DNA from: Corynebacterium hindlerae
GTDB taxonomy: Bacteria > Actinomycetota > Actinomycetes > Mycobacteriales > Mycobacteriaceae
Direction of reading: 5' to 3'
Length of the DNA: 64,000 bases
Assembly (NCBI RefSeq): GCF_014117265.1
Contig: NZ_CP059833.1
Location: 1,829,069-1,893,068, forward strand
The number at the start of each line of letters is the position of its first letter. Position 1 is the first letter of the stretch. A program made the position numbers and the translations under genes. Below the pieces are notes generated by a model. That model worked only from the letters and a program-made list of their open reading frames with translations. It did not search any database and was not told the DNA's origin. Shown in pieces: positions 8,017 to 16,910 of the stretch.

Positions 8017-9507
8017 ATGAACCTTCGCAAGCGCACCTTCGCGGCCCTGTTCGTCGCCTCGCTGGCCTTTTCCGCGACACCCGTCGTGATCGCCCAGGAG
8101 ACGGAAGTAAATACCCCAGCAGCCATCCCGGCCATCCCTGAGAAGGTGACGCTGAAGATTCACAAGCTTAAAGGGCTGGAATCCAGGAACCCTTCGAATG
8201 GCCTTCCACTGGAACAGAACCCAGACGGTACCGAAGCTGTCAATGGTGTGAAATTCACCGTATCTAAAGTCAAAGACATTGACCTCAAGACCGATGAGGG
8301 CTGGAAGAAGGTGAAAGACCAGACCCCGGAGAGTGTCAAGGGCAACGTAGAAAATCCTCAGACGATAACGACTGAAGATGGCGTAGCCACCGCCAAGGAT
8401 CTCGCCCCTGGCCTCTACCTGGTGGAAGAAGAGGCAAACCCGAAGGACAACCAGGGCAATGCGCTGGTGAAGTCTGCGCCATTCCTCATCACCCTGCCGT
8501 TGACTCACCCCACCGAGCGCACGCGCTGGCTGGACGAGGTGCACGTGTACCCGAAGAACCAGGCGACCGAAAAGCCAGTGAAGAAGATCGCGTCTGACAA
8601 GCCGGTAAACGTTGGGGACACCATCACCTACACCATCGAATCAAAGATTCCGACCTTGCCTGAGGGCAAGTCCCTGACCGGCTACAACGTGCTCGATCGT
8701 CTGCCGAAGGAGCTCGCCGATGGCAAGGTAGCCAAGGTTGAGTTGGATGGGGAAGACTTCACCTACTACAACGTGGAGACCAAGGGGAACGCCCTGATGG
8801 TGAAGGTCTTTGAAGATACCGTTGCCGCGTTTTCCGAGTTGGCGGGTAAGACTTTAAAAGTCACGATCGAAGCAACGGTGAAAGAGGCTCCGCAAGGGAC
8901 CCTCGATAATGAATCCTTCGTACTGCCGAATGATCCTGGCACCGATTACGACATTGAGAACGGCCCGGTGCCGACCCCTTCCAACAAAGTGAAGTCCATG
9001 TTTGGCAAGGTGAATGTGGTTAAGCAGGGCGAGGATGAGAACACGAAGCTGAAGGACGCAACTTTCCAACTGCACCGCTGCGACGACAAAAACAAAGCTG
9101 TGGCGGGCCCAATCAAGGTCGACGGCAAGACGGACTTTGTGACCGGTGAAGAAGGAACGGTATCCATTTCTGGCATTCACCTCGGAAACGTCCAGCCGAA
9201 TGAAGAAGGCACTGACACCTACACTGATGTGTGGGCAAATAGCGGAAAGAATTTCTGCTTGGTGGAAACCAAGGCTCCGGAAGGGTACGAACTGCTGGCT
9301 GAGCCGGTAAAGATTGAACTGACGGCTGACGGCAACACACAGCAGCTGGTGACGGCAGATTCCACAATCAAGAACGTTAAGCACAACGGTGGCTTCAACC
9401 TGCCGATGACTGGTGGGATCGGTACTTGGGTGAGCATTATCGCCGGTTTGCTGGGATTAGCGGCTGCAGCGTTCTACTTCTTTGCACCCCGCCGCAACAA
9501 GAACTAG
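8017..9507 (+). CDS. major pilin subunit, SpaA/SpaD-type, fimbrial isopeptide-forming
   Basis: A 496-residue sortase-polymerised pilin. A signal peptide (cleaved near SATPVVIAQE) is followed by LKIHKLKGLESRNP, the classic first strand of Spa pilins. The pilin motif WLDEVHVYPKN has its crosslinking lysine at about residue 180. The E-box is LVETKAPEGYEL (about residue 417), needed for internal isopeptide bonds. The sorting signal is LPMTG at about 462, followed by helix and RRNKN tail. All features of a shaft pilin are present. The gene order (this gene, sortase, small pilin, tip pilin) matches the spaD-type arrangement of C. diphtheriae as I recall it. The stop abuts the sortase start (TAGATG). 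Confidence 0.93.
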   Translation: MNLRKRTFAALFVASLAFSATPVVIAQETEVNTPAAIPAIPEKVTLKIHKLKGLESRNPSNGLPLEQNPDGTEAVNGVKFTVSKVKDIDLKTDEGWKKVKDQTPESVKGNVENPQTITTEDGVATAKDLAPGLYLVEEEANPKDNQGNALVKSAPFLITLPLTHPTERTRWLDEVHVYPKNQATEKPVKKIASDKPVNVGDTITYTIESKIPTLPEGKSLTGYNVLDRLPKELADGKVAKVELDGEDFTYYNVETKGNALMVKVFEDTVAAFSELAGKTLKVTIEATVKEAPQGTLDNESFVLPNDPGTDYDIENGPVPTPSNKVKSMFGKVNVVKQGEDENTKLKDATFQLHRCDDKNKAVAGPIKVDGKTDFVTGEEGTVSISGIHLGNVQPNEEGTDTYTDVWANSGKNFCLVETKAPEGYELLAEPVKIELTADGNTQQLVTADSTIKNVKHNGGFNLPMTGGIGTWVSIIAGLLGLAAAAFYFFAPRRNKN

Positions 9508-10383
9508 ATGGGAAAGCATCAACTAGTCACTGAGCAGCGCCCCGCACGGCCTCGACACCGTGCGCTCGTGGCGCTGCTCATTGCGCTTGTTTCCCTAGCT
9601 GTCATGGTGTACCCAGTCGCCGTGACGTACTACAACAACACTCGTCAGGCGAAGGTTGCCGAAGAAAATCGTGCTGCGCAGCAGGCGATAAATCCTGCTG
9701 AGCGAAAAATGTGGCTGGAATCGGCGAGAGAATACAACGAGACTGAAACCAACCAACCCATCCTTGACCCGTGGCTCGCTCGCGTTTCTAAGGACAATGC
9801 GCCGTACCGCAACTATCTTGATGAGCTTGCGGCAAGTGACATCATGGCGACGTTGACCATCCCCAGCATCAAAAGTGAACTTCCGATCTATCACGGCACT
9901 GATACAGAAACGCTGGAGCGGGGCATTGGACACCTGTATGGGTCGGCGCTGCCGGTCGGCGGTGAAGGTGCCCATTCAGTGCTCACGGGACACACCGGTC
10001 TGACTTCAGCCACGTTGTTCGACAAGCTCGACAAGGTTGCGGTGGGAGATGCGTTCTTCATCGACGTGATGGGGGAAACCCTCAAATACGAGGTGGAGAG
10101 CATAGAAATTGTGTTGCCGGAAGAGACTGAAAGTCTCGTAGCTCAACCCGGTCGAGACCTAGTAACCCTCATTACCTGTACCCCGTACGCTGTGAATACG
10201 CACCGATTGCTCGTGCACGGCCAGCGCGTCCCATATGACCCCGTCAAGGATGCCGACTATGCCGGGAAAATCGCGGTGTGGCAGACCTGGATGTGGGTGG
10301 TGGTTGCCATCGTGGTGCTGGCACTGGCTGTTATTACCTTCCTCATTCTTCGTGGACGTACCCAAAGGAGGCAAGATGCGTAG
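9508..10383 (+). CDS. class C pilin-polymerising sortase
   Basis: A 291-residue membrane sortase with an N-terminal helix (about residues 21-42) and a C-terminal helix (about 258-282), as usual for class C. The catalytic residues are visible: histidine in LTGHTGL (about residue 160), cysteine in TLITCTPY (about 221) and arginine in HGQR. A lid-like segment with LDPWL (ILDPWLARV) precedes the catalytic domain, which is typical of pilin sortases. It should join major pilin subunits through the YPK lysine and LPxTG. The start follows the pilin stop without a gap and the 3' end overlaps the small pilin start by 8 bases, so the genes are co-translated. The housekeeping sortase is not in this window. 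Confidence 0.92.
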   Translation: MGKHQLVTEQRPARPRHRALVALLIALVSLAVMVYPVAVTYYNNTRQAKVAEENRAAQQAINPAERKMWLESAREYNETETNQPILDPWLARVSKDNAPYRNYLDELAASDIMATLTIPSIKSELPIYHGTDTETLERGIGHLYGSALPVGGEGAHSVLTGHTGLTSATLFDKLDKVAVGDAFFIDVMGETLKYEVESIEIVLPEETESLVAQPGRDLVTLITCTPYAVNTHRLLVHGQRVPYDPVKDADYAGKIAVWQTWMWVVVAIVVLALAVITFLILRGRTQRRQDA

Positions 10384-11083
10384 AGGTGTTGCTGCCTTGA
10401 TGGTCACCGTGGCCCTCATATCCACCCCGACGATGACCGCCACTGCGGTAGAACTCTTTCCCGCAACCGCCCGGGCCTCGCTCGCGGATATCGCCACCGG
10501 CAACATTCACGTCGTGCTCACACCGGGGAACCCTTACGACGACAAACCATCCCGCCCGATCGCTGGGGTCCCGGTGGGAATTAAAAAACTCGATTTCGAC
10601 CTGAACAGCCCTGACGACATCGCCCTTCTGGAACAAGCAACGATGGCTGAGCTCGTCGAAAAGGCAGCTAACTTACCTTTCTTCCTCATCGAAAACACCG
10701 ACCACAACGGAGAGGTCACCTTCCGCGACCTGAGCGCCGGTATCTATTTGGTCGCCTCGCCGCTTACCGACGCCGACTTCCACCCACTCGTTGTCTCCGT
10801 TCCTGCTTGGGACAAGGAAACCAAGACGTGGCGCGCCACCGCGGAAGCTCGTCCAAAGCCACGTCCGAAATCCCCCGAGTCCGCCCCTTACCTTCCGCCG
10901 AGGATTACCACAGTTGATCCGCCGCAGTCCGTGCCATCCCATCCGGCTACTGAAGAGCAGCATCGGAATAAAGGGCTCGGTCGTTTGGCCCAAACAGGTG
11001 CCAACGTGCTCGGGATAGCAGGAATCGCTCTAGCGCTCCTGGCGCTGGGTGTCATGATAGTGCGACGAAACAAAAGGAATTAA
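10376..11083 (+). CDS. small (base/minor) pilin, SpaB/SpaE-like
   Basis: A 235-residue secreted protein. ATG at 10376 is placed 7 bases after AAAGGAGG and yields a signal peptide (MRRGVAALMVTVALISTPT). A single pilin domain contains DLSAGIYLVASPL, similar to the first domain of Spa pilins. A proline-rich linker (PKPRPKSPESAPYLPP) and a sorting signal LAQTG (about residues 203-207) with helix and RRNKRN tail follow. In corynebacteria the small pilin terminates polymerisation and is attached to the cell wall by the housekeeping sortase. The non-canonical LAxTG is consistent with base pilins. It overlaps the sortase gene. Confidence 0.86.
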   Translation: MRRGVAALMVTVALISTPTMTATAVELFPATARASLADIATGNIHVVLTPGNPYDDKPSRPIAGVPVGIKKLDFDLNSPDDIALLEQATMAELVEKAANLPFFLIENTDHNGEVTFRDLSAGIYLVASPLTDADFHPLVVSVPAWDKETKTWRATAEARPKPRPKSPESAPYLPPRITTVDPPQSVPSHPATEEQHRNKGLGRLAQTGANVLGIAGIALALLALGVMIVRRNKRN

Positions 11084-11086
11084 GCA

Positions 11087-14000
11087 ATGAGCATTACGAA
11101 ACGAATCGCAGCGCTCCTAGCCACGCTGTTCATGGCACTTACGATCCTCGTGGTTCCGCAGGCAATAAATCCTCCGAAAGCAGAGGCACAAACTTCTGTT
11201 GCGGGTGAATGTGGCGCCACAGTCGCATTCGTTGTTGACCTTTCTAATTCCTTGTCTAATGCGGACGTGTCAAACCTGAAAAGGGCTCTGGCATCGATGA
11301 TCAATTCCCTGGCAGGGGCTCCATACAATATCGGTGTCTACACCTTTGCTAGTAAAGCGCCGGCTGCGGGCGTACAAAACACCAATATGAACGCAGTGTC
11401 CCTGCAGGATCAAGCAGCAGTACAACAACTGTTAAATAAAGTCGGCGCACTAGAACTTCCCGGTAATGTTTCTGCTCGAGAAGGTGGCACAAACTGGGAA
11501 GGTGGCCTCGAACGGGTCGCGGAAGATATTGAGCTGGGAACCAAATACGACATCGTATATTTCATCACCGACGGTAAACCCACCTTCGATAACTACGGCA
11601 TCAACTACAAGGGAAATTCCACCGAGCAAAAAGAACTGGACAATGCTATTGACCAGAAAAAACGCATTGAAAAGCTTGGCGGAAAGATTATTCCAGTCGG
11701 TGTCGGTGACGTTGGCTCAACGGAAAAACAGCCAATTTATGAGCTCAGGCAATACCAGGAACCGGTGATCATAGGATACCGCTCCGTTCTAACTGGCTAC
11801 GATTGGCTAGGGCGTCCAATTTATGAAGATATTCCGGTGTATGAAAACCGATGGGTGACGCGATGGGAAGAAGTTGACCGGAAAACCAACCGTGAAATGC
11901 TGGGATCCATCGCAACCGATGATTCGAAAACTATTATCGCACGGGACTACCAGGCCCTCCCGGGGGAATTGCAGTCTAACTTTGTTACCGGATGTCTCTT
12001 CGTTAATAAAAACATCGTCGATAACGATGGAAATCTGCTTGAAAAAGGTGCAGACTGGAAATTTGATCTGCAGCCGCTCAACTTCTCGGGCACCCGGAGA
12101 ACCTTAAGCACTGATCAAACAGGCGTGGTCCTCACCGCTTTTGACCACATTACTTCGTCCTCTCGCGTCGCCATTACCGAGCAGCAGCAAGAGGGGTTCC
12201 GGCTGCGGAAAGCAACATGCACCGCCTACAAACCAGGCCAGCAAAAAACTGAAGTCCGGGTATCACTGACAGGAAACAAGCTGGAAGTCCCGCTTGATCC
12301 TGCCAAAATCACTTCCTGTACTTTCGAAAATCTCCCTAGTGTTCCCATGTCCTTGGGCAAGGAAGTTGTGGTTACTGACCCAGTGCTACAACAGCGTCTG
12401 CATGACGCAACCTTTGATTTCACCTACACCTGTACCAAGGATCGTGACACCGTCGCTACTGGCGAGATGAAAGGAATGAAAAACGGGGAGCGTCGTTCCA
12501 TCGGCACAGTGCCATTGGGGACTTCCTGCACGATTAAGGAAACCAAACCTCAAGTAGAGGAAACTCTGTACGGTGTTGCTACCAGCTGGAAAGGCACAAA
12601 CACCATCGCTCAAGAGACTTCTGCTGACGGGTTGACTCACAAAGTCAAACCCGACCCGGAAGCGTACGTTAAAAGGGGCGAAGCGGCCGTGACGGCCGTC
12701 AATACCTATTCCCCTAAGACGGAAAAGATTCAACTTCGCAAAGTGATTCCTAATCGGGATCAGCTGCCTGCCTCACAGGTACCGCAGAAGTTCCCGGTGC
12801 GCTACGCCTGCCGGTATGTGCCAACAGCCAAAGACCGCCCGGATCAAGGATCGGCAGTCAACCCGCCATTCGTCGCAGATGGCACCGTCCTCGTTCCACT
12901 CGATGGCACCGCTGAGATCGGGCCATTTCCGGTAGGAACCCAATGCGGATTGACTGAGACGAGTACCGGCGGTAACCCAGTGAGCATTCCAGGGTTTGAC
13001 CTCGATACCAGCTGGCAATCCAATGCATGTGATAAACCCGGTGACGCAACCGCTGGGGGACTTAACCAATGTGGCACGAACTACGTATGGCTTAACCCAG
13101 TAGCCGGCGAAACCCAGGCCGCAGTAGCGGTAGAGAATAAGTACACGCGTCAAAAAGGCAACCTAGTTATTGAAAAGACGTTGTCAGGTGATGCCGCGCA
13201 AGCAGGCAGCGCAACAGAATTCCTGTTCGATGTCACTTGTACCCAAGAAGGCGTGACTGCGTACGGCCCGAAAGAAATCAGAGTTCGGGGTGGGCAGAGC
13301 ACCCGACTGGAAGACGTGCCAGTGGGAACCACCTGTACCGTGCGGGAGAAGGACGTCACGATCGAAAATGTTGATGTGGTCAAACCTGCCGAAGGACGCG
13401 CAGTGATCACTCCGATCGGTAGCAACGATGCCACCGTGGTGATGAACAACGAACTGACTTACCGTAAGGCCCCGGTGTCTCTGACTAAGACCGTTGACGT
13501 GACGCAAGTACGCAACGTGGAGCGAGTAGGAGAGCTCATCGCTGCTCGATTTGAAGTCACCGCAGAATGCAGAGTCCCTGGTGAAGAAGAGCCTCGGAAA
13601 CTATCACAAACCATGAGCGATAAGGAAACGTGGGAGTTGGGACAATTCCCCATCGGGACACAGTGCGTATTCAAAGAACAGTACGAAGCACCTGAAAACA
13701 TCGAGTTCACCCACCACTTCGAACCAGACACCGCTACCGTGAGTTCTGAAGCTGGTGAAAAAGTAACCCTGACCAATAGCTTTGCCACCCCGACGGGCGA
13801 TCTAAAAATAACCAAGAATGTGACCACGGTGAGCGGTGAGGTAGCAGACATTGCTACGTTTGTGCCCAAGTCATTCAACATGCGACTAACCTGCGGCACC
13901 CGGACGGAAACCTTCTCCGTAACCGACAATGCTCCGCACACCGTGCCACAACTCACCTCAGGTGAAACCTGTACCCTTACTGAACTCGTCTCCGATCCGG

Positions 14001-16714
14001 CGGAGCTTAAACGCACCACAACAATCACCGGGCTAGATGGAACAAACCAGGAGAGTGCAGAAGGCCCGACCTACACCTTCCGAGTTCCAGACGAAGGCGG
14101 AGCGCTCGCCCTCCAAGTCGACAACACCTATGAACCAGCTATGACGACCATGGCCGTCGAAAAGCAGGCACACCTGACCTATGCTGACGGCAGCTCCGTA
14201 CCGGAATCGGTGCATGGCGCCTTCCTTAAGGACAGAAAATTCGACTTCACCTATACCTGTAAGCGTGGGGAGGCTGTGGTGGTCCCAGAGCGCGGATTCG
14301 AATTAGGGCACGGCGAGAACAAAGAGATCTCCGTGCCCGTGGGATCCGACTGCACAGTCACGGAAAACCCGCTGAAAATCGCAGGCGCAAGCGGACCAAC
14401 CATCAGCGTGGTCGGTGATGCAACACTGGAAAACAGCACCTTAAGCTTTGCCAAAGTAAGCACGCCGAAGAAAGCCACGGTGAACAACGCTTACGTTGTA
14501 GAAACTGGTGCCTTCAATATGAAAAAGAAAGTAGACGGCGACGGCGTTGCTACCATCGGGCGCGACCGCAAATTCACCTTCAACTACAAGTGTGAATACC
14601 AAGGTGACGTCCTCAAGGAAGGGACCTGGCAACTCGGACGTTTCGACAGTGGCACCATTGCCCGCGTCGACAACCTGCCTGTTGGAACCACATGCACAGT
14701 GATCGAAGATAACGCTTCATCTGCAGAAACTGACGCAGATTGGTCCGTGCGATGGAACATCTCCGAACAAGCGGACGGCTACGGTGAAGAAAAATCGTGT
14801 GACAACCTAAGCAGCTGTCAGACTGCTGACAATCAGGCAACAATCACCATTGTTCCCAAAGAAAAAACTGCCGAAGGCGGAATTCACGAGCAAGGCGCGT
14901 TGGTGGCGTGGAATACCTACCACTACCACCAAGTGAACCTGAAACTAGCGAAGAAGCTCACTGGTGACGGTCCTGATATCGCTCAGGGCGATACCTTCAC
15001 CATGAAGCTGGAATGCACCGACCCTCGAAAAGCAGACCTACCTTTCGAGCTTCCCCAAAACACGCATATCCAAACCGTGGAGATCACCGGCGCGGGAGAA
15101 GTTCAAGTACCGGAACAAGTGACCGCGGGATGGAACTGCCGCCTCACAGAACAGCCAGTCAACCACCATGACGCATCGGTCACCACATCATTTGATGGCG
15201 CACAGCTGGAAGGTGATGGCACCTTTGGGGATTCTGGTGTCACAGGGACCTTCACCGTGCAAAGCGGCAAAGATTCCACGCAAGTTGTCACCGTCGTTAA
15301 TGACTACCAGCGTGAACGAGCAGAAGTGCAGCTGACCAAACAACTCGTAGGCGAACAACAAAACAACGTCAATGACTACCTTGATAATCGCGAAACCTTT
15401 GCCGTGACCTGGGAATGTGCCGACACCGTGGCCGAAGGTAAGACCTACAGTGGCACCGCGCAGGTGCCATCAGACGGGTCAGGGGTTCCTATCACCTTGA
15501 CAGATGGTAGAAACCTGCCGGCATCCGCCATCTGTAAGTTCACAGAGAATGACGAGGACAAAATCCCCGAAGGCTACGAAGAATCGGTGCACAGCTACCA
15601 CAGCGTGCAAGTTCATGTCGGTGGCCAGCAAGTCCGCTCAGTAGCAGGCTATAAGACAGTCTCGGAGGTGCCGTTAACCACCAAAGGCGTCACCAGCGTT
15701 GCCTTCAAAAACTCCTACTGGGTGAACACCGAGTACTTCGGACTGGAAAAAGCCGTCGAAGGCGATCCAAAGAAAGAAGTGTTCCCTGCCGACACTGCTT
15801 TCCAGTTCACCTTCCGCTGCGAAATCCGCGGTCTGCTACCGGGGCAACCGATGCCAAAGGTGATCGGAAGTAACCTCGAATACAAGGAAAAAGAGGTTCA
15901 TGGTGAGTTCGTGCTGACGATGGGCAAGACGTGGAGCCCTGGCGCGCTCCCTGAAGGGTCGCAATGCTGGGTGAAAGAAAAACCACTCCCAGAAGCACTG
16001 CAGAAGAAGTTGGAGGAAAAGAACCTGCGGATGCAGGCCAACTACGTGCATCTTAACGAGGACCGCTACGGGGCTGGCACCAACGAACCCGTAACAAATC
16101 CGACACTGAAAGATCGAATCGGCGACGCCAAACGCATCCCGCTGGTGAACAACGAAGTACCGCTGAGTGATAAAGACGGCCGCTTTGCCCTCCTTGTCAA
16201 CAGCTTGTACCACACCGACGGCAAAGTAGTGGTGAAAAAAGTTGATCCCGATGGAAAACCACTGGAAGGGGCAAAGTTTGCCATCTACCAGGCCGGAACA
16301 GGCGATAAACCCGAAGGAGAACCACTTTTCGCTGACCTGGGATTTGAAGGAAACGATCCAACAAAATTCCAGGTAGAGCTAAAACCGGGAAGCTACTACC
16401 TGGTTGAAACCCGCTCCGGAACCGGATCACAGCTACTGGCGCAGCCATGGCGGTTCAACGTCGAGGCCACCAACAAAGACAATGTGTTGGAGGACCTAAA
16501 GTTCACGCTATCGGCACACTCGGAAAACTCTGGGCTGGTTGAACTTAAGCAACCGGAGAACGAAAACGACCCTTGGGTGATTCAAGTAGCTAACGTGCAG
16601 GCCGGATCACTACCAAAAACCGGTGGAGAATGGCTGCCACGAGCCTATGGCTTCGCCGCAATCCTGCTGCTTATGGCAACGGGGCTATTCATTAGCTCGC
16701 GACGCCGCAGCTAA
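11087..16714 (+). CDS. giant pilus tip adhesin with VWA domain and DUF5979-type repeats, LPxTG anchored
   Basis: An 1875-residue surface protein. A signal peptide (residues 1-35) is followed by a von Willebrand A domain with an intact MIDAS: DLSNS (D51, S53, S55), a threonine in GGTNW and TDGKP near residue 160. The body is a string of about ten related domains of roughly 100-120 residues, each with a FxFTYxC strand, a GTxCTxxE turn and an N-x-Y end, resembling DUF5979 domains. Each has paired cysteines. Near the C-terminus comes a SpaA-like domain (GAKFAIYQAG, YYLVETRSG), then LPKTG, helix and RRRS. It is the tip pilin (SpaC/SpaF role) that should mediate host adhesion. It starts 3 bases after the small pilin and is last in the operon. 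Confidence 0.9.
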   Translation: MSITKRIAALLATLFMALTILVVPQAINPPKAEAQTSVAGECGATVAFVVDLSNSLSNADVSNLKRALASMINSLAGAPYNIGVYTFASKAPAAGVQNTNMNAVSLQDQAAVQQLLNKVGALELPGNVSAREGGTNWEGGLERVAEDIELGTKYDIVYFITDGKPTFDNYGINYKGNSTEQKELDNAIDQKKRIEKLGGKIIPVGVGDVGSTEKQPIYELRQYQEPVIIGYRSVLTGYDWLGRPIYEDIPVYENRWVTRWEEVDRKTNREMLGSIATDDSKTIIARDYQALPGELQSNFVTGCLFVNKNIVDNDGNLLEKGADWKFDLQPLNFSGTRRTLSTDQTGVVLTAFDHITSSSRVAITEQQQEGFRLRKATCTAYKPGQQKTEVRVSLTGNKLEVPLDPAKITSCTFENLPSVPMSLGKEVVVTDPVLQQRLHDATFDFTYTCTKDRDTVATGEMKGMKNGERRSIGTVPLGTSCTIKETKPQVEETLYGVATSWKGTNTIAQETSADGLTHKVKPDPEAYVKRGEAAVTAVNTYSPKTEKIQLRKVIPNRDQLPASQVPQKFPVRYACRYVPTAKDRPDQGSAVNPPFVADGTVLVPLDGTAEIGPFPVGTQCGLTETSTGGNPVSIPGFDLDTSWQSNACDKPGDATAGGLNQCGTNYVWLNPVAGETQAAVAVENKYTRQKGNLVIEKTLSGDAAQAGSATEFLFDVTCTQEGVTAYGPKEIRVRGGQSTRLEDVPVGTTCTVREKDVTIENVDVVKPAEGRAVITPIGSNDATVVMNNELTYRKAPVSLTKTVDVTQVRNVERVGELIAARFEVTAECRVPGEEEPRKLSQTMSDKETWELGQFPIGTQCVFKEQYEAPENIEFTHHFEPDTATVSSEAGEKVTLTNSFATPTGDLKITKNVTTVSGEVADIATFVPKSFNMRLTCGTRTETFSVTDNAPHTVPQLTSGETCTLTELVSDPAELKRTTTITGLDGTNQESAEGPTYTFRVPDEGGALALQVDNTYEPAMTTMAVEKQAHLTYADGSSVPESVHGAFLKDRKFDFTYTCKRGEAVVVPERGFELGHGENKEISVPVGSDCTVTENPLKIAGASGPTISVVGDATLENSTLSFAKVSTPKKATVNNAYVVETGAFNMKKKVDGDGVATIGRDRKFTFNYKCEYQGDVLKEGTWQLGRFDSGTIARVDNLPVGTTCTVIEDNASSAETDADWSVRWNISEQADGYGEEKSCDNLSSCQTADNQATITIVPKEKTAEGGIHEQGALVAWNTYHYHQVNLKLAKKLTGDGPDIAQGDTFTMKLECTDPRKADLPFELPQNTHIQTVEITGAGEVQVPEQVTAGWNCRLTEQPVNHHDASVTTSFDGAQLEGDGTFGDSGVTGTFTVQSGKDSTQVVTVVNDYQRERAEVQLTKQLVGEQQNNVNDYLDNRETFAVTWECADTVAEGKTYSGTAQVPSDGSGVPITLTDGRNLPASAICKFTENDEDKIPEGYEESVHSYHSVQVHVGGQQVRSVAGYKTVSEVPLTTKGVTSVAFKNSYWVNTEYFGLEKAVEGDPKKEVFPADTAFQFTFRCEIRGLLPGQPMPKVIGSNLEYKEKEVHGEFVLTMGKTWSPGALPEGSQCWVKEKPLPEALQKKLEEKNLRMQANYVHLNEDRYGAGTNEPVTNPTLKDRIGDAKRIPLVNNEVPLSDKDGRFALLVNSLYHTDGKVVVKKVDPDGKPLEGAKFAIYQAGTGDKPEGEPLFADLGFEGNDPTKFQVELKPGSYYLVETRSGTGSQLLAQPWRFNVEATNKDNVLEDLKFTLSAHSENSGLVELKQPENENDPWVIQVANVQAGSLPKTGGEWLPRAYGFAAILLLMATGLFISSRRRS

Positions 16715-16725
16715 AAACCGATATT

Positions 16726-16763
16726 CGGGTTAGCAGTTCACTCACGAGCTGCTAACCCGTTTC
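16726..16763 (+). terminator. terminator of the pilus operon
   Basis: An 11-bp perfect stem, CGGGTTAGCAG (16726-16736) with CTGCTAACCCG (16749-16759), followed by TTTCTG, 11 bases after the tip adhesin stop. Confidence 0.82.
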
Positions 16764-16843
16764 TGTAGTGCGGATAGCTTTTGTTGCTGAAAACTAATCC
16801 CTACGCCTATCCCGTTTCCTGGCCAGGGAATATGGTCAACAAC

Positions 16844-16882
16844 GTGATAGGGATTTGATCCTGAGGAACAAATCCCTATCAC
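16844..16882. repeat. dispersed hairpin element GATAGGGATTTG, copy 1
   Basis: A perfect 14-bp inverted repeat: GTGATAGGGATTTG (16844-16857) and its complement (16869-16882) with an 11-base loop. The 12-bp inner stem recurs exactly at 53675-53708 with a different loop. Here there is no long T-tract directly after it. It lies between the pilus terminator and the left end of the ISL3 element. Confidence 0.7.
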
Positions 16883-16910
16883 TATTTCCGCAACAGTCCT
16901 GTAGTTTTCC

